Of a stretch of DNA of 64,000 nucleotides, positions 38,718-47,025 are shown in pieces. The stretch lies in NCBI RefSeq assembly GCF_004023625.1, contig NZ_ML137714.1, positions 131,218 through 195,217 on the forward strand. The letters run 5' to 3'. The number at the start of each line of letters is the position of its first letter. Position 1 is the stretch's first letter. The stretch comes from Streptomyces cavernae. Lineage in GTDB: Bacteria > Actinomycetota > Actinomycetes > Streptomycetales > Streptomycetaceae. The translations under genes and the position numbers were made by a program. The notes beneath the pieces are model-generated. The model did not search any database. It worked only from the letters and a program-made list of their open reading frames with translations, and was not told the DNA's origin.

Positions 38718-40436
38718 GTGGGCAAGAGAAGGCGCGCCGCCGAGCGCAGTAGGAAGAGCCCCGCCGTGATCGGCGGGGTGGTCGCGCTGGTTGTCGGCGG
38801 CGGCGCGTTCGCCGCCTACTCCCTGTACGGCGGCGGCGCGTCGGCCGACGAGAACCCCACGACGGCGGCCTCCGAGAAGCCGGTCAAGAAGGGCCCCCCG
38901 TCCGCCGCGGAGGTCAAGTCGGCGGCCACACGGTTCCTCACGGCGTGGCAGAGCGGTGACATCGCGAAGGCCGCGGCGCTCACGGACGACTCGGCGGCTG
39001 CCACGGCCCTGCTCACCGGTCTCGGCAAGGACGCCCGTCTGACCGACGTGACACTGACACGTGGTACGGCCGCGAAGGCGACGGTGCCGTTCACGGTCAA
39101 GGCGACCGTCTCCTACAAGGGCACCGAGAAGCCGCTGTCGTACACCTCCCGGCTCACCGTCGTGCGCCGTGCCTCGGACGGCAGGCCGCTGGTCGGCTGG
39201 CAGCCCTCCGTCGTCCACCCGGACCTCGGCGAGGGCGACCGCCTGGTCACCGGCGAGGCCGGCACACCCCCGGTGAAGGCGCTGGACCGGGACGGCGGCG
39301 AGATCACCACCGCCAAGTACCCGTCGCTGGGCACGGTGTTGGACGGGCTGCGGGAGAAGTACGGCAAGAAGGCCGGCGGCAAGGCGGGCGTCGAGCTGCG
39401 TATCGTCCGCAAATCCGCGGAGAGCGGCGGCAGCGGCGACGGCGGAGCCAGTGGTGACAGCGGGGACAACGCCGACGACAAGATCCCGGACAAGACCCTG
39501 CTGACGCTGACGAAGGGCACCCCGGGCACGCTGCGGACGACGCTCAGCCCGTCGCTGCAGGCCGGCGCCGAGGACCAGGTCGCGAAGAAGTCCAAGGCGT
39601 CGGTGGTGGTGGTCCGCCCGTCGACCGGCGAGATCCTGGCCGTCGCCAACTCGGGGCACGGCTTCAACACCGCCTTCCAGGGCTCCCTCGCCCCCGGATC
39701 CACGATGAAGATCGTGACCGCGGCGCTGCTGATCGACGAGGAACTCGCGAACGCGAACGAGACCCACCCCTGCCCCAAGTACGTGACGTACGGCGGGTGG
39801 AAGTTCCAGAACGACGACAAGTTCGAGATCAAGAACGGCACGTTCAAGGCGAGCTTCGCCCGCTCCTGCAACACCGCCTTCATCTCGCAGGCGAAGAAGC
39901 TGGAGAACGACAGCCTGACAAAGGAGGCCCAGGAGGTCTTCGGGCTGGGCATGGACAACTGGTCGATCGGGGTGCCGTCCTTCGACGGGTCCGTACCGGT
40001 GCAGAGCGCGGCGCAGATGGGTGCGTCGCTGATCGGGCAGGGCGGGGTGCGGATGAACCCGTTGAACATGGCCTCGGTGGTCGCGACCGCGAAGACGGGC
40101 ACCTTCCGCCAGCCATACCTGGTCTCCCCTTCGGTGGACAACCGCACGCTGGCCAAGGCCTCCCGCTCGCTCTCCGCCACCACCCAGGCCCAGCTCAAGG
40201 AACTGCTGCAGTACACGGCCGCAGCCGGCACGGCCGCCGAGGCGATGTCGGGCCTCGGCCCGGACTTCGGTGCGAAGACCGGCTCCGCGGAGGTCGACAA
40301 CCAGGAGAAGCCCAATGGCTGGTTCACGGCCTGGAAGGGCGACCTGGCGGCGGCGGGCGTGGTCCAGGCCGCAGGACATGGCGGTGAGACGGCTGGCCCG
40401 ATCGTGGCGTCCCTGCTGCGCATGGGCAGCAACTAG
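38718..40436 (+). CDS. Second penicillin-binding protein, tandem paralogue
   Basis: The 572 residues have the same plan: a cationic start MGKRRRAAERSRKS, anchor (VIGGVVALVVGGGAFAAYSLY, about 15-35), NTF2-like domain, then transpeptidase motifs APGSTMKIV (SxxK), SCNTAF (SxN) and GAKTGSAEV (KTG). A Gly/Ser/Asp-rich insert (SAESGGSGDGGASGDSGDN) sits before the transpeptidase domain and is absent from the upstream paralogue. GTG 38718 is chosen on the cationic N-terminus and spacing from GGAGGAAC. Its last codons and stop form the first copy of a 24-base triple repeat. Confidence 0.93.
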   Translation: MGKRRRAAERSRKSPAVIGGVVALVVGGGAFAAYSLYGGGASADENPTTAASEKPVKKGPPSAAEVKSAATRFLTAWQSGDIAKAAALTDDSAAATALLTGLGKDARLTDVTLTRGTAAKATVPFTVKATVSYKGTEKPLSYTSRLTVVRRASDGRPLVGWQPSVVHPDLGEGDRLVTGEAGTPPVKALDRDGGEITTAKYPSLGTVLDGLREKYGKKAGGKAGVELRIVRKSAESGGSGDGGASGDSGDNADDKIPDKTLLTLTKGTPGTLRTTLSPSLQAGAEDQVAKKSKASVVVVRPSTGEILAVANSGHGFNTAFQGSLAPGSTMKIVTAALLIDEELANANETHPCPKYVTYGGWKFQNDDKFEIKNGTFKASFARSCNTAFISQAKKLENDSLTKEAQEVFGLGMDNWSIGVPSFDGSVPVQSAAQMGASLIGQGGVRMNPLNMASVVATAKTGTFRQPYLVSPSVDNRTLAKASRSLSATTQAQLKELLQYTAAAGTAAEAMSGLGPDFGAKTGSAEVDNQEKPNGWFTAWKGDLAAAGVVQAAGHGGETAGPIVASLLRMGSN

Positions 40437-40488
40437 CAAGTGCGCATGGGTGGCAACCGGCAAGTGCTCATGGGCGGCAACCAGCAAG
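40417..40488. repeat. Three 24-base repeats spanning the PBP stop codon
   Basis: TGCGCATGGGCAGCAACTAG + CAAG (40417-40440) is followed by two further copies (40441-40464, 40465-40488) with four or fewer substitutions each. The TAG stop lies in the first copy; in the later copies it has become CGG and CAG. Confidence 0.9.
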
Positions 40489-40552
40489 AACGAGAACGAC
40501 AGCGCCCGCCGGCGCGCCCCACTCCGGGACCCGCCGCCGGGCGCCTGCCTTC

Positions 40553-40897
40553 TCAGCGTGGCACCGGCGTCCCCGCCATATAGGTGCGGCGCAGGAAGCG
40601 GAGCAGTTCCTTCGAGTCGAACTGCATGACCGCGACGCCTTGCGGTGAGTGGAGTTCCATGACGGCCTGCACGCGGCCGCAGGGCCAGATCGTCACGTCC
40701 CCCCTGCTCACCGGGGCGAGCAGCCCCTGTTCCAGCAGGTCGCGCGGGAACACCCATTCGCTGGGCCCCGGGAGGCCCACCCGGACCGAACGGGGATCGC
40801 CGGCGGGGTCATAGCGCAGGACGACCGGGACGGCGTCCGCGTCCTCCGGGGAGTCGGTGACGACATGAGCTCGTGCGTACTGTTCGACTGCGGACAT
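40553..40897 (-). CDS. ssgE: SsgA-like sporulation/cell-division regulator (SsgE-like)
   Basis: SALP-family protein, found only in sporulating and related actinomycetes, that steers septum placement or autolytic spore separation. The 114 residues include VPVVLRYDPAGDPRSVRVGL, EWVFPRDLLEQGLLAPVSRGDV, WPCGRVQAVMELHSPQGVAVMQF and ELLRFLRRTY, the family pattern. It is shorter than SsgA/SsgB. The ssgE symbol rests on its place next to two tandem PBPs, as remembered for S. coelicolor, so the paralogue assignment is less sure than the family. Confidence 0.85.
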   Translation of the reverse strand: MSAVEQYARAHVVTDSPEDADAVPVVLRYDPAGDPRSVRVGLPGPSEWVFPRDLLEQGLLAPVSRGDVTIWPCGRVQAVMELHSPQGVAVMQFDSKELLRFLRRTYMAGTPVPR

Positions 40898-41008
40898 CGG
40901 CCGACTCCTCACACTGCGTGACCTAGAGAGGTCGTGTGCATCCGCTTCCTCTCCAATGTCCCATATTCGCGGAATGCACTCATGTGCGTTGCGACGGACC
41001 ATGCGCTC

Positions 41009-41025
41009 TTGCAAGCTGCTCGCAA
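41009..41025 (+). promoter_or_regulatory. Nur-like box upstream of the ECF metal transporter
   Basis: TTGCAA-GCTGC-TCGCAA matches the Nur consensus tTGCaa-N5-ttGCAA at 11 of 12 positions, with the N5 spacing exact. It lies 68 bases before the cbiM start. Nur is the nickel-responsive Fur-family repressor of Streptomyces. This points to nickel rather than cobalt as the substrate and to repression when nickel is plentiful. Confidence 0.65.
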
Positions 41026-41092
41026 TAAGGGACTATCATCGAACGGTTCGCGTCACGAACCCCGGCGGCCCGACCAGAGAGCGAGCCCATCC

Positions 41093-42151
41093 ATGCATGT
41101 GCCCGACGGATTCATCAACGCCCCCGTATCGGTGGCCGCAGGAGTCGTCGCGGCGGGCGCCGTCGCCGTGAGCCTGCGCGGTGCCCGGCGTGAACTTGAC
41201 GAGCGCACCGCCCCGCTCGCGGGCCTGGTCGCGGCCTTCATCTTCGCCGTGCAGATGCTGAACTTCCCGGTCGCCGCCGGCACCAGCGGGCACCTGCTCG
41301 GCGGCGCGCTCGCGGCGATACTCGTGGGCCCCTACACAGGGGTGCTGTGCGTCTCAGTGGTCCTGCTCATGCAGGGCATCCTGTTCGCGGACGGCGGCCT
41401 TACCGCGCTCGGCGTGAACATCACCGTGATGGCGGTCGTCACCGCCGTCACCGCCTACGCCGTCTTCCGCGGCCTGGTGACGGTCCTCCCCAAGAAGCGC
41501 CGCTCCGTCACGGTCTCCGCGTTCGTCGCCGCCCTGGTGTCCGTGCCCGCCGCCGCCGCGGCCTTCACCCTCGTCTACGCGATCGGCGGCACCACGGACG
41601 TGCCCATCGGCCAGGTCCTCACGGCCATGGTCGGCGTCCACATCCTCATCGGCATCGGCGAGGCCGCGATCACCACGGCGACGGTCGGCGCGGTCATCGC
41701 GGTGCGCCCGGACCTCGTGTACGGGGCCCGCGGACTGACCGCCCCGCTGAAGCTCCGGGTGGGCGGCGAGCTGGTCGACGCCCCCGCCGCCGAACCGGCC
41801 CCGGTGGCCGCCCGGTCCCCGCGCAAGCTGGTGCTCACGGGCCTGGCCACCTCCCTCGTCCTCGCCGGTGTCGTCAGCTTCTACGCCTCTGCCAGCCCCG
41901 ACGGCCTGGAGAAGGTAGCCGCCGACAAGGGCATCGACACCAAGGTGGAGGAGCACACGGCGGCGGACTCGCCGCTCGCGGACTACGGAGTGGAGGGCAT
42001 CACGGACGCCCGGGCGTCCGGCGGCCTGGCGGGCGTGATCGGCGTCGGCGTCACGGTCGTCGCCGGGACCGGCGTCTTCTGGGCTGTGCGCAAGCGCCGC
42101 ACGAGCGAGACGTCCCCGGCCTCCGTCCCCGACGTTCCCGAGAAGGTCTGA
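41093..42151 (+). CDS. cbiM: ECF transporter substrate-specific component, CbiM-CbiN (NikMN) fusion
   Basis: Membrane metal-binding component of a nickel/cobalt ECF importer. The 352 residues start MHVPDGFINAPVSVAAG: the His at position 2 is the metal ligand of the CbiM/NikM family and requires this exact start. Six to seven membrane helices follow (about 15-225). After a Pro/Ala linker comes another helix, the PDGLE motif (SPDGLEKVA), and a last helix, forming the CbiN/NikN part fused at the C-terminus. It is first in cbiM-cbiQ-cbiO, seven bases before cbiQ. Confidence 0.93.
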   Translation: MHVPDGFINAPVSVAAGVVAAGAVAVSLRGARRELDERTAPLAGLVAAFIFAVQMLNFPVAAGTSGHLLGGALAAILVGPYTGVLCVSVVLLMQGILFADGGLTALGVNITVMAVVTAVTAYAVFRGLVTVLPKKRRSVTVSAFVAALVSVPAAAAAFTLVYAIGGTTDVPIGQVLTAMVGVHILIGIGEAAITTATVGAVIAVRPDLVYGARGLTAPLKLRVGGELVDAPAAEPAPVAARSPRKLVLTGLATSLVLAGVVSFYASASPDGLEKVAADKGIDTKVEEHTAADSPLADYGVEGITDARASGGLAGVIGVGVTVVAGTGVFWAVRKRRTSETSPASVPDVPEKV

Positions 42152-42158
42152 CGTCGTC

Positions 42159-42920
42159 ATGGGCGCGGGTCACGCACACAAGCTCTACCGGCACGGGCAC
42201 TCCCGCGTGCACGCGCTGCCGCCGCACACCAAGCTCACCGCGGTGTTCGCCTTCGTCGTGGTCGTGGTCTCCACCCCGCGCGAGGCGGTCTGGGCGTTCG
42301 CGCTGTACGCCGCGCTGCTCGCGGCGGTCGCGTACGTGGCCCGCGTCCCCGCCGGCTTCCTCCTCAAGCGCCTGCTGATCGAGATCCCGTTCGTAGCGTT
42401 CGCGGTGCTGATGCCGTTCGTGGCACAGGGCGAACGCGTCGAGGTCCTCGGCCTCTCCCTCAGTGTCAGCGGCCTCTGGGGCGCCTGGAACGTCCTCGCC
42501 AAGGGAACCCTCGGGGTCGCCGCCTCCGTCCTCCTCGCCGCCACCACGGAACTGCGCGAACTGCTGCTGGGCCTCCAGCGGCTGAAGCTGCCCCCGCTCC
42601 TGGTGCAGATAGCGTCCTTCATGATCCGCTACGGCGACGTCATCACCGATGAGATGCGGCGGATGCGTATCGCACGCGAGTCACGGGGGTTCGAAGCCTC
42701 GGGCGTACGTCACTGGGGTGTGCTCGCCAAGTCGGCCGGAGCGCTGTTCATCCGCTCCTACGAACGCGGGGAGCGCGTCCACCTGGCCATGATCAGCCGG
42801 GGCTACGCGGGTTCGATGCCGGTCATCGACGAGGTGACCGCGTCCCGGGCGCAGTGGTCGTACGCACTGGCACTCCCCGCGACCGCCCTCTGCGTCTGCC
42901 TCCTGGGATGGACACTGTGA
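42159..42920 (+). CDS. cbiQ: ECF transporter transmembrane component CbiQ
   Basis: T-component coupling the ATPase to the metal-binding protein. The 253 residues show hydrophobic helices at about 25-60, 75-95, 105-125 and at the C-terminus, and the two coupling-helix signatures RESRGFEASG and ISRGYAGSMPV (A-R-G-type motifs). ATG 42159 follows cbiM by seven bases. Its final codons and TGA stop are the first unit of a repeated 26-base segment that runs to the cbiO start. Confidence 0.93.
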   Translation: MGAGHAHKLYRHGHSRVHALPPHTKLTAVFAFVVVVVSTPREAVWAFALYAALLAAVAYVARVPAGFLLKRLLIEIPFVAFAVLMPFVAQGERVEVLGLSLSVSGLWGAWNVLAKGTLGVAASVLLAATTELRELLLGLQRLKLPPLLVQIASFMIRYGDVITDEMRRMRIARESRGFEASGVRHWGVLAKSAGALFIRSYERGERVHLAMISRGYAGSMPVIDEVTASRAQWSYALALPATALCVCLLGWTL

Positions 42921-43040
42921 ACCCGCTGCCGGGACGGCGCCGTGACCCCTTCGCCGGGGATGGAAGCCGTGAACCCGCCGCCGGGATGGACCCCGTGAAC
43001 CCTCCGCTGGGATCGATGCTGGGATGGACCCCGTGACCGA
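42904..43040 (+). repeat. ~26-base repeats, each with a GTGA, between cbiQ and cbiO
   Basis: About five imperfect copies of a unit like GGGATGGACCCCGTGAACCC + GCCGCT. The GTGs fall at 42917, 42942, 42969, 42995 and 43033 (25, 27, 26 and 38 bases apart). The first copy contains the cbiQ stop (in GTGA) and the last supplies the cbiO start. Each copy could in principle initiate translation, but only the last leads into cbiO. Confidence 0.88.
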
Positions 43041-43788
43041 ACCGCTTTCTCTCGAAGTCTCCGGACTGGCCTTCGCCTACCCCGACGGCCACCAGGCCCT
43101 GTTCGGCGTCGACTTCCGCATCGCGCGCGGCGAGCGGGTGGCCCTGCTGGGCCCGAACGGCGCGGGCAAGACCACCCTGGTCCTGCACCTCAACGGCATT
43201 CTGACCGGCGGCGCCGGTACGGTGACGGTCGCCGGACTCCCTGTCGGCAGACAGCACATGGCCGAGATCCGCCGCAAGGTCGGCATCGTCTTCCAGGACC
43301 CCGACGACCAGCTCTTCATGCCGACGGTGCGTGAGGACGTCGCGTTCGGGCCGGCGGCGGCCGGGCTGAAGGGGCCCGAGCTGGAGAGGCGCGTCGACAG
43401 CGCCCTCGCCCGGGTCGGCATGGCGGACTTCAAGGACCGCCCGCCGCACCACCTCTCCTTCGGCCAGCGCCGCCGGGTGGCGGTGGCGACGGTGCTCGCG
43501 ATGGAACCGGAGATCCTGGTCCTGGACGAACCGTCCTCGAACCTGGACCCGGCCTCCCGCCGTGAACTGGCCGACATCCTCAGGTCGTTGGACGTCACGG
43601 TCCTGATGGTGACGCACGACCTGCCGTACGCGCTCGAACTGTGCCCGCGCTCACTGATCCTGAGCGACGGGGTGATCGCGGCGGACGGCAAGACGGTCGA
43701 GCTGCTGTGTGACGAGGAACTCATGGGCCGGCACCGGCTGGAGCTGCCGTTCGGGTTCGATCCGGGCTCCGTGACAATGGGCGCGTGA
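43033..43788 (+). CDS. cbiO: ECF transporter ATPase CbiO
   Basis: ABC ATPase energising the metal importer. The 251 residues include Walker A GPNGAGKTT (about 40-48), Q-loop VFQDPDDQLFM, signature LSFGQRRRVAVATVL, Walker B ILVLDEPSSNLD and switch His in VTHD. The GTG at 43033 is favoured; ATG 43024, nine bases earlier in frame, is possible. Both lie within the repeated segment and neither has a strong ribosome-binding site. The stop overlaps the next gene, ohrR (GTGA), so the MarR regulator is coupled to the transporter. Confidence 0.93.
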   Translation: MTEPLSLEVSGLAFAYPDGHQALFGVDFRIARGERVALLGPNGAGKTTLVLHLNGILTGGAGTVTVAGLPVGRQHMAEIRRKVGIVFQDPDDQLFMPTVREDVAFGPAAAGLKGPELERRVDSALARVGMADFKDRPPHHLSFGQRRRVAVATVLAMEPEILVLDEPSSNLDPASRRELADILRSLDVTVLMVTHDLPYALELCPRSLILSDGVIAADGKTVELLCDEELMGRHRLELPFGFDPGSVTMGA

Positions 43789-44291
43789 CGAACGAGGACC
43801 CGACGGACCGCACGAGCGATGCCCTCCCCGACGACGAGCGCTCCGGCGACGGCTCGGGCTCGCTGCTGCTCGACGACCAGCTGTGTTTTGCTCTCTACGC
43901 GGCCCAGCGCGCGGTGACGGCCGCCTACCGCCCCCTCCTCGACGAACTCGGCCTCACCTACCCGCAGTACCTGGTCCTGCTGGTGCTGTGGGAGCGCGGC
44001 GAGACCTCCATCAAGGAGCTGGCGACCGCGCTACGGCTCGACTACGGCACGCTCTCCCCGCTGCTCAAGCGGCTGGAGGCAGCGGGCCTGGTCCGGCGGG
44101 AGCGGTCCCCGAGCGACGAGCGCTCGGTGCTCGTCGCGGTGACCGGGCGGGCGGTGGCACTGCGGGAGCGTGCCCGGTGCGTCCCCGGCGCCCTGCTCAC
44201 GGCGGCCGGCCTGAGCGGTGACGAAGTCGCGCGGCTGCGCGGGGAACTGCGCCGGCTGGCGGAGCGCGCGGAGGCCGCACAGCGCCGCTGA
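43785..44291 (+). CDS. ohrR: OhrR-type peroxide-sensing MarR regulator
   Basis: The 168-residue repressor senses organic hydroperoxides through Cys. The OhrR hallmark is LDDQLCFALYAAQRAVTAAY with the reactive Cys at about residue 34, then LTYPQYLVLLVLWE, winged helix YGTLSPLLKRLEAAGLVRRERSPSDER. A second Cys (about 132) suggests the two-Cys disulfide type. GTG 43785 overlaps the cbiO stop, so part of its expression comes from the transporter operon. It precedes ohr, its usual target. Confidence 0.93.
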   Translation: MTNEDPTDRTSDALPDDERSGDGSGSLLLDDQLCFALYAAQRAVTAAYRPLLDELGLTYPQYLVLLVLWERGETSIKELATALRLDYGTLSPLLKRLEAAGLVRRERSPSDERSVLVAVTGRAVALRERARCVPGALLTAAGLSGDEVARLRGELRRLAERAEAAQRR

Positions 44292-44321
44292 ACGCCCGTC
44301 AAGCACCCTCGCGGACCGGCA

Positions 44322-44351
44322 AGTTACCGACGGTTACTACCCTCAAGTAAC
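44322..44351. promoter_or_regulatory. Candidate OhrR operator upstream of ohr
   Basis: Two overlapping dyads lie in the 138-base gap before ohr: AGTTACCGACGGTTACT (44322-44338; AGTnACCGnCGGTnACT) and GTTACT-N7-AGTAAC (44333-44351), the latter perfect. The region 44320-44400 is AT-richer than its surroundings. Published OhrR boxes are AT-rich palindromes of another sequence, so assignment is by position only. Confidence 0.45.
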
Positions 44352-44429
44352 AACAAACCACTTTCACCAGATACCTTGTGCACGATGTATTTGCGCACTC
44401 CTGTCTTGTCCCGGGGGAAAGGTCCAGCC

Positions 44430-44888
44430 ATGATCGACGGCACCATCGACGGCACCGCCGTCGACACCCGCCCCACGAAGATCATGTACGTCGCCGAGGC
44501 CACCGCCCACGGCGGCCGGGACGGCTACGTCACCAGCCAGGACGGCCAGGTCGAGCTGAAGGTCGCGATGCCCCCGGCCCTCGGCGGCGACGGCAACGGC
44601 ACCAACCCTGAACAACTGTTCGCGGCCGGCTACAGCGCCTGCTTCCACAACGCCCTCGTCCTCGTCGGCCGCCGCGCCGGCCTCGACCTCTCCGGGTCCA
44701 CGGTCGCCGCGAAGGTCGGCATCGGCCCGAACAAGCAGCGCGGCTACGGACTCGCGGTCGCGCTCAGCGTCTCGCTCCCCGTACTCGACCAAGCGGTGGC
44801 CTCCAAACTGGTGGACGCCGCCCACGAGGTCTGCCCGTACTCCAACGCCACCCGGGGCAACATCGACGTCACCGTCCTGCTGGGCTAG
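44430..44888 (+). CDS. ohr: Organic hydroperoxide resistance protein Ohr
   Basis: Cys-based thiol peroxidase of the OsmC/Ohr family that reduces organic peroxides. The 152 residues carry the two catalytic cysteines in YSACFHN (Cys about 71) and EVCPYSNATRGN (Cys about 135), plus TNPEQLFAAGY and the catalytic Arg region GGRDGYV. The N-terminus is about ten residues longer than usual (MIDGTIDGTAVDTRPTK). ATG 44430 has GGGGGAAAGG upstream. It is downstream of ohrR in the same orientation. Confidence 0.95.
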   Translation: MIDGTIDGTAVDTRPTKIMYVAEATAHGGRDGYVTSQDGQVELKVAMPPALGGDGNGTNPEQLFAAGYSACFHNALVLVGRRAGLDLSGSTVAAKVGIGPNKQRGYGLAVALSVSLPVLDQAVASKLVDAAHEVCPYSNATRGNIDVTVLLG

Positions 44889-44971
44889 GAGCCGCGGACG
44901 GGCCGAGGAATCACGGACGGTACGTGTGCGTTGCAGTCACTGTTGCCGGTGACTGCACAGGGAGTACGGAC

Positions 44972-46165
44972 GTGGACGTGAACGGCACAGTGGCCGACGG
45001 CTTCGAGCCGGTCAGGGACGCGTTCGCAGGGAACTTCGACGCGCTGGGCGAGCGCGGCGCGGCGGTCGTCGTGTACCGGGACGGCCGCAAGGTGGTGGAT
45101 CTGTGGGCCGGTTCACGGGACCTCGAGCACGTCGACGTTGCCGTCGGTGCCGTCGGCGGCGACAACCCGCCCTGGGAACACGGCACCGCACAGATCGTGC
45201 GCTCGGCGACGAAGGGCGTCGCGGCCGCCGTACTCCTCCTGCTGCACCAGCGCGGCCTGCTCGACCTGGACGCCCCGATGGGCACGTACTGGCCGGAGTT
45301 CAAGGCGCGGGGCAAGGAACGGGCGCTCGTACGGCACGCCCTGAGCCACCGGGCGGGCGTGCCGGTCCTCGACAGCCCGCTGCCCCTCCGGGAAGCGGCG
45401 GACCCGGACGCCGGCGCGGCGGCGGTAGCCGCGCAGGCCCCCGTCTGGGAACCCGGCACGGACCACGGCTACCACGCCCAGACGTTCAGCTGGCTGACGG
45501 GCGAACTGGTCCGCCGTGTCACCGGCCGCGACATCGGCACCTGGGTGGCCGACGAGATCGCCCGGCCGCTGGGCGGCCTGGACCTGTGGCTGGGGCTGCC
45601 CCCGGAGCAGGCGCACCGCGTGGGACGCGTCGGCACGCCGACCGCAACGGCGGGCACCGGCGGCGGCCTGCGGCTGCGCCCCAAGCGCTCGGTCTCGGAG
45701 GCCTACGCCGACCCGTCCTCCCTGACCCGCCGCGCCTTCGCCGCGATCACCCCGCAGCCCGACGAGAACGACCCGGCGTACCGTGCGGCGGTGCTCCCCG
45801 CCTCGAACGGCATCGCGACGGCGGACGGCCTGGCCCGCTTCTACGCGTCGTTGATCGGCGAGGTCGACGGCGTCCGCCTCTTCACTCCCGGGACCATGGA
45901 GCTGGCGCGGACGGAACAGTCCGCGGGACCGGACCGGGTACTGGTGGTCAACACCCGCTTCGGCCTCGGCTACATGCTCCACGGCGCGGCCTCGCCCCTG
46001 CTCTCCGAGGGGTCCTTCGGCCACCCCGGCCGGGGCGGCGCCCTGGGCTTCGCCGACCCCGAGTCGGGCATCGCCTTCGGCTATGTGACGAACGGCTTCC
46101 GCAAGAGCGTGACGGCGGACCCCCGGGCCCAGGCGCTGATCCGGGCCCTACGCGGACGCGGCTGA
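44972..46165 (+). CDS. Serine hydrolase, beta-lactamase/class C-like family
   Basis: The 397-residue penicillin-binding/beta-lactamase-fold enzyme acts as an esterase or peptidase of the EstB/LACTB type. The nucleophile motif is SATK (Ser about 78, Lys 81) in IVRSATKGVAAAVL, then LSHRAGV, the Tyr region DHGYHAQTFSWLTGELV, and the C-terminal HPGRGGALGFADPE in place of KTG. No signal peptide is seen, so it is probably cytoplasmic. GTG 44972 follows GGGAG. It lies after ohr with no shared promoter evident; substrate unknown. Confidence 0.88.
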   Translation: MDVNGTVADGFEPVRDAFAGNFDALGERGAAVVVYRDGRKVVDLWAGSRDLEHVDVAVGAVGGDNPPWEHGTAQIVRSATKGVAAAVLLLLHQRGLLDLDAPMGTYWPEFKARGKERALVRHALSHRAGVPVLDSPLPLREAADPDAGAAAVAAQAPVWEPGTDHGYHAQTFSWLTGELVRRVTGRDIGTWVADEIARPLGGLDLWLGLPPEQAHRVGRVGTPTATAGTGGGLRLRPKRSVSEAYADPSSLTRRAFAAITPQPDENDPAYRAAVLPASNGIATADGLARFYASLIGEVDGVRLFTPGTMELARTEQSAGPDRVLVVNTRFGLGYMLHGAASPLLSEGSFGHPGRGGALGFADPESGIAFGYVTNGFRKSVTADPRAQALIRALRGRG

Positions 46166-46639
46166 GAACACCGCGTCCGGCTCGCCGTTCGGCCCGACGG
46201 ACGCCGAGCCCGACGGACGCCGAGCCCGACGGGGCGGAGCCGACAGGGCCAGGACACCCCCGCGGCCCTGGCCCTGGTCCGGTCCCGCCCCGTTCCTCCC
46301 CGCCCCGAACGACCACAAGGATGTCCGGAAGATCACGCACCTGTCGTTGGCGCAGAGTCCACAGTTACTACGCGATACGTCTACTGCTGCGCGATACGAC
46401 TGCCACCATGCGGTGCGCGTGTGCGCCTGTGCACCTAGGGCACGCGAGATGCCCACGCACGGCCTTCCGTCCTGTGGACGGCACGGGCGCACCCCGGTTC
46501 GGCGGCGACGCGGCCAACTGGCCACGCCCCGGCGGCGATCCGCGGCAGCACGCTCACCCCACGATGCGTGCCGCGGGTCGCGGTCGGTCCCCTACGGACC
46601 CAGGCCCGTCCAGGGTTCACAACGCTGGTGATCAACCAC
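46166..46639. other. Gene-free stretch between the serine hydrolase and the DUF1876 gene
   Basis: 474 bases in which I see no credible gene. Near its left end ACGGACGCCGAGCCCG is present twice (46198-46232 area). In the middle GCGATACG occurs twice 20 bases apart (46370-46400) in a relatively AT-rich context, which could be a promoter or operator. Nothing else stands out. Confidence 0.5.
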
Positions 46640-46915
46640 CTAGTGAGTCAACGGCCGTGAAGTCCGCCCCGACGCCGAGTCGATCTCGTCGTGCGCCTTG
46701 GTCAGCAACTGCATCGCGAGGTCGTTGAGGGCGCGCGCCCCCGCGACCTCCTCACCGACCCGAGGCTGGTTCGCGTCGGTGGGGTGCCGACTGGCGTACC
46801 CGTGCGACCGGATCTCGGTCCCATCGGGAAGCCGGACCAGCGCGGCGGCCCTCGTCCGCTGATCGTCCTCCTCGAATTCCAGCTCCACATGCCACCCGAC
46901 AACGGTGTGCACCAT
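46640..46915 (-). CDS. DUF1876 (dsRBD-like fold) small protein
   Basis: The 91-residue conserved actinobacterial protein reads MVHTVVGWHVELEFEEDDQRTRAAALVRLPDG at the start (written here only as VGWHVELEFEED and TRAAALVRLPDG motifs), then HGYASRHPTD and EEVAGARALNDLAMQLL, which is the DUF1876 pattern. Its function is unknown, and it is often multi-copy in Streptomyces. ATG 46915 has GGAGGTG six bases upstream, which rules out the GTG at 46924 that lies inside that site. It stands alone near the fold-back element. Confidence 0.85.
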   Translation of the reverse strand: MVHTVVGWHVELEFEEDDQRTRAAALVRLPDGTEIRSHGYASRHPTDANQPRVGEEVAGARALNDLAMQLLTKAHDEIDSASGRTSRPLTH

Positions 46916-47025
46916 GACGATCACCTCCGGAGCTTCCTGCTACCAGAGTGCTCCTTCTCCCCGGCCATTGCACGACCTGACGCGTGCGCACACACCGAAG
47001 AGCGCCAACGCGAACGCGCCGCCTC

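Noticed and set aside
40898..41092. Cobalamin riboswitch before cbiM
   Set aside because: The gap is short and I see no B12-box (GCCACTG) or the usual core; a Nur-like box is present instead.
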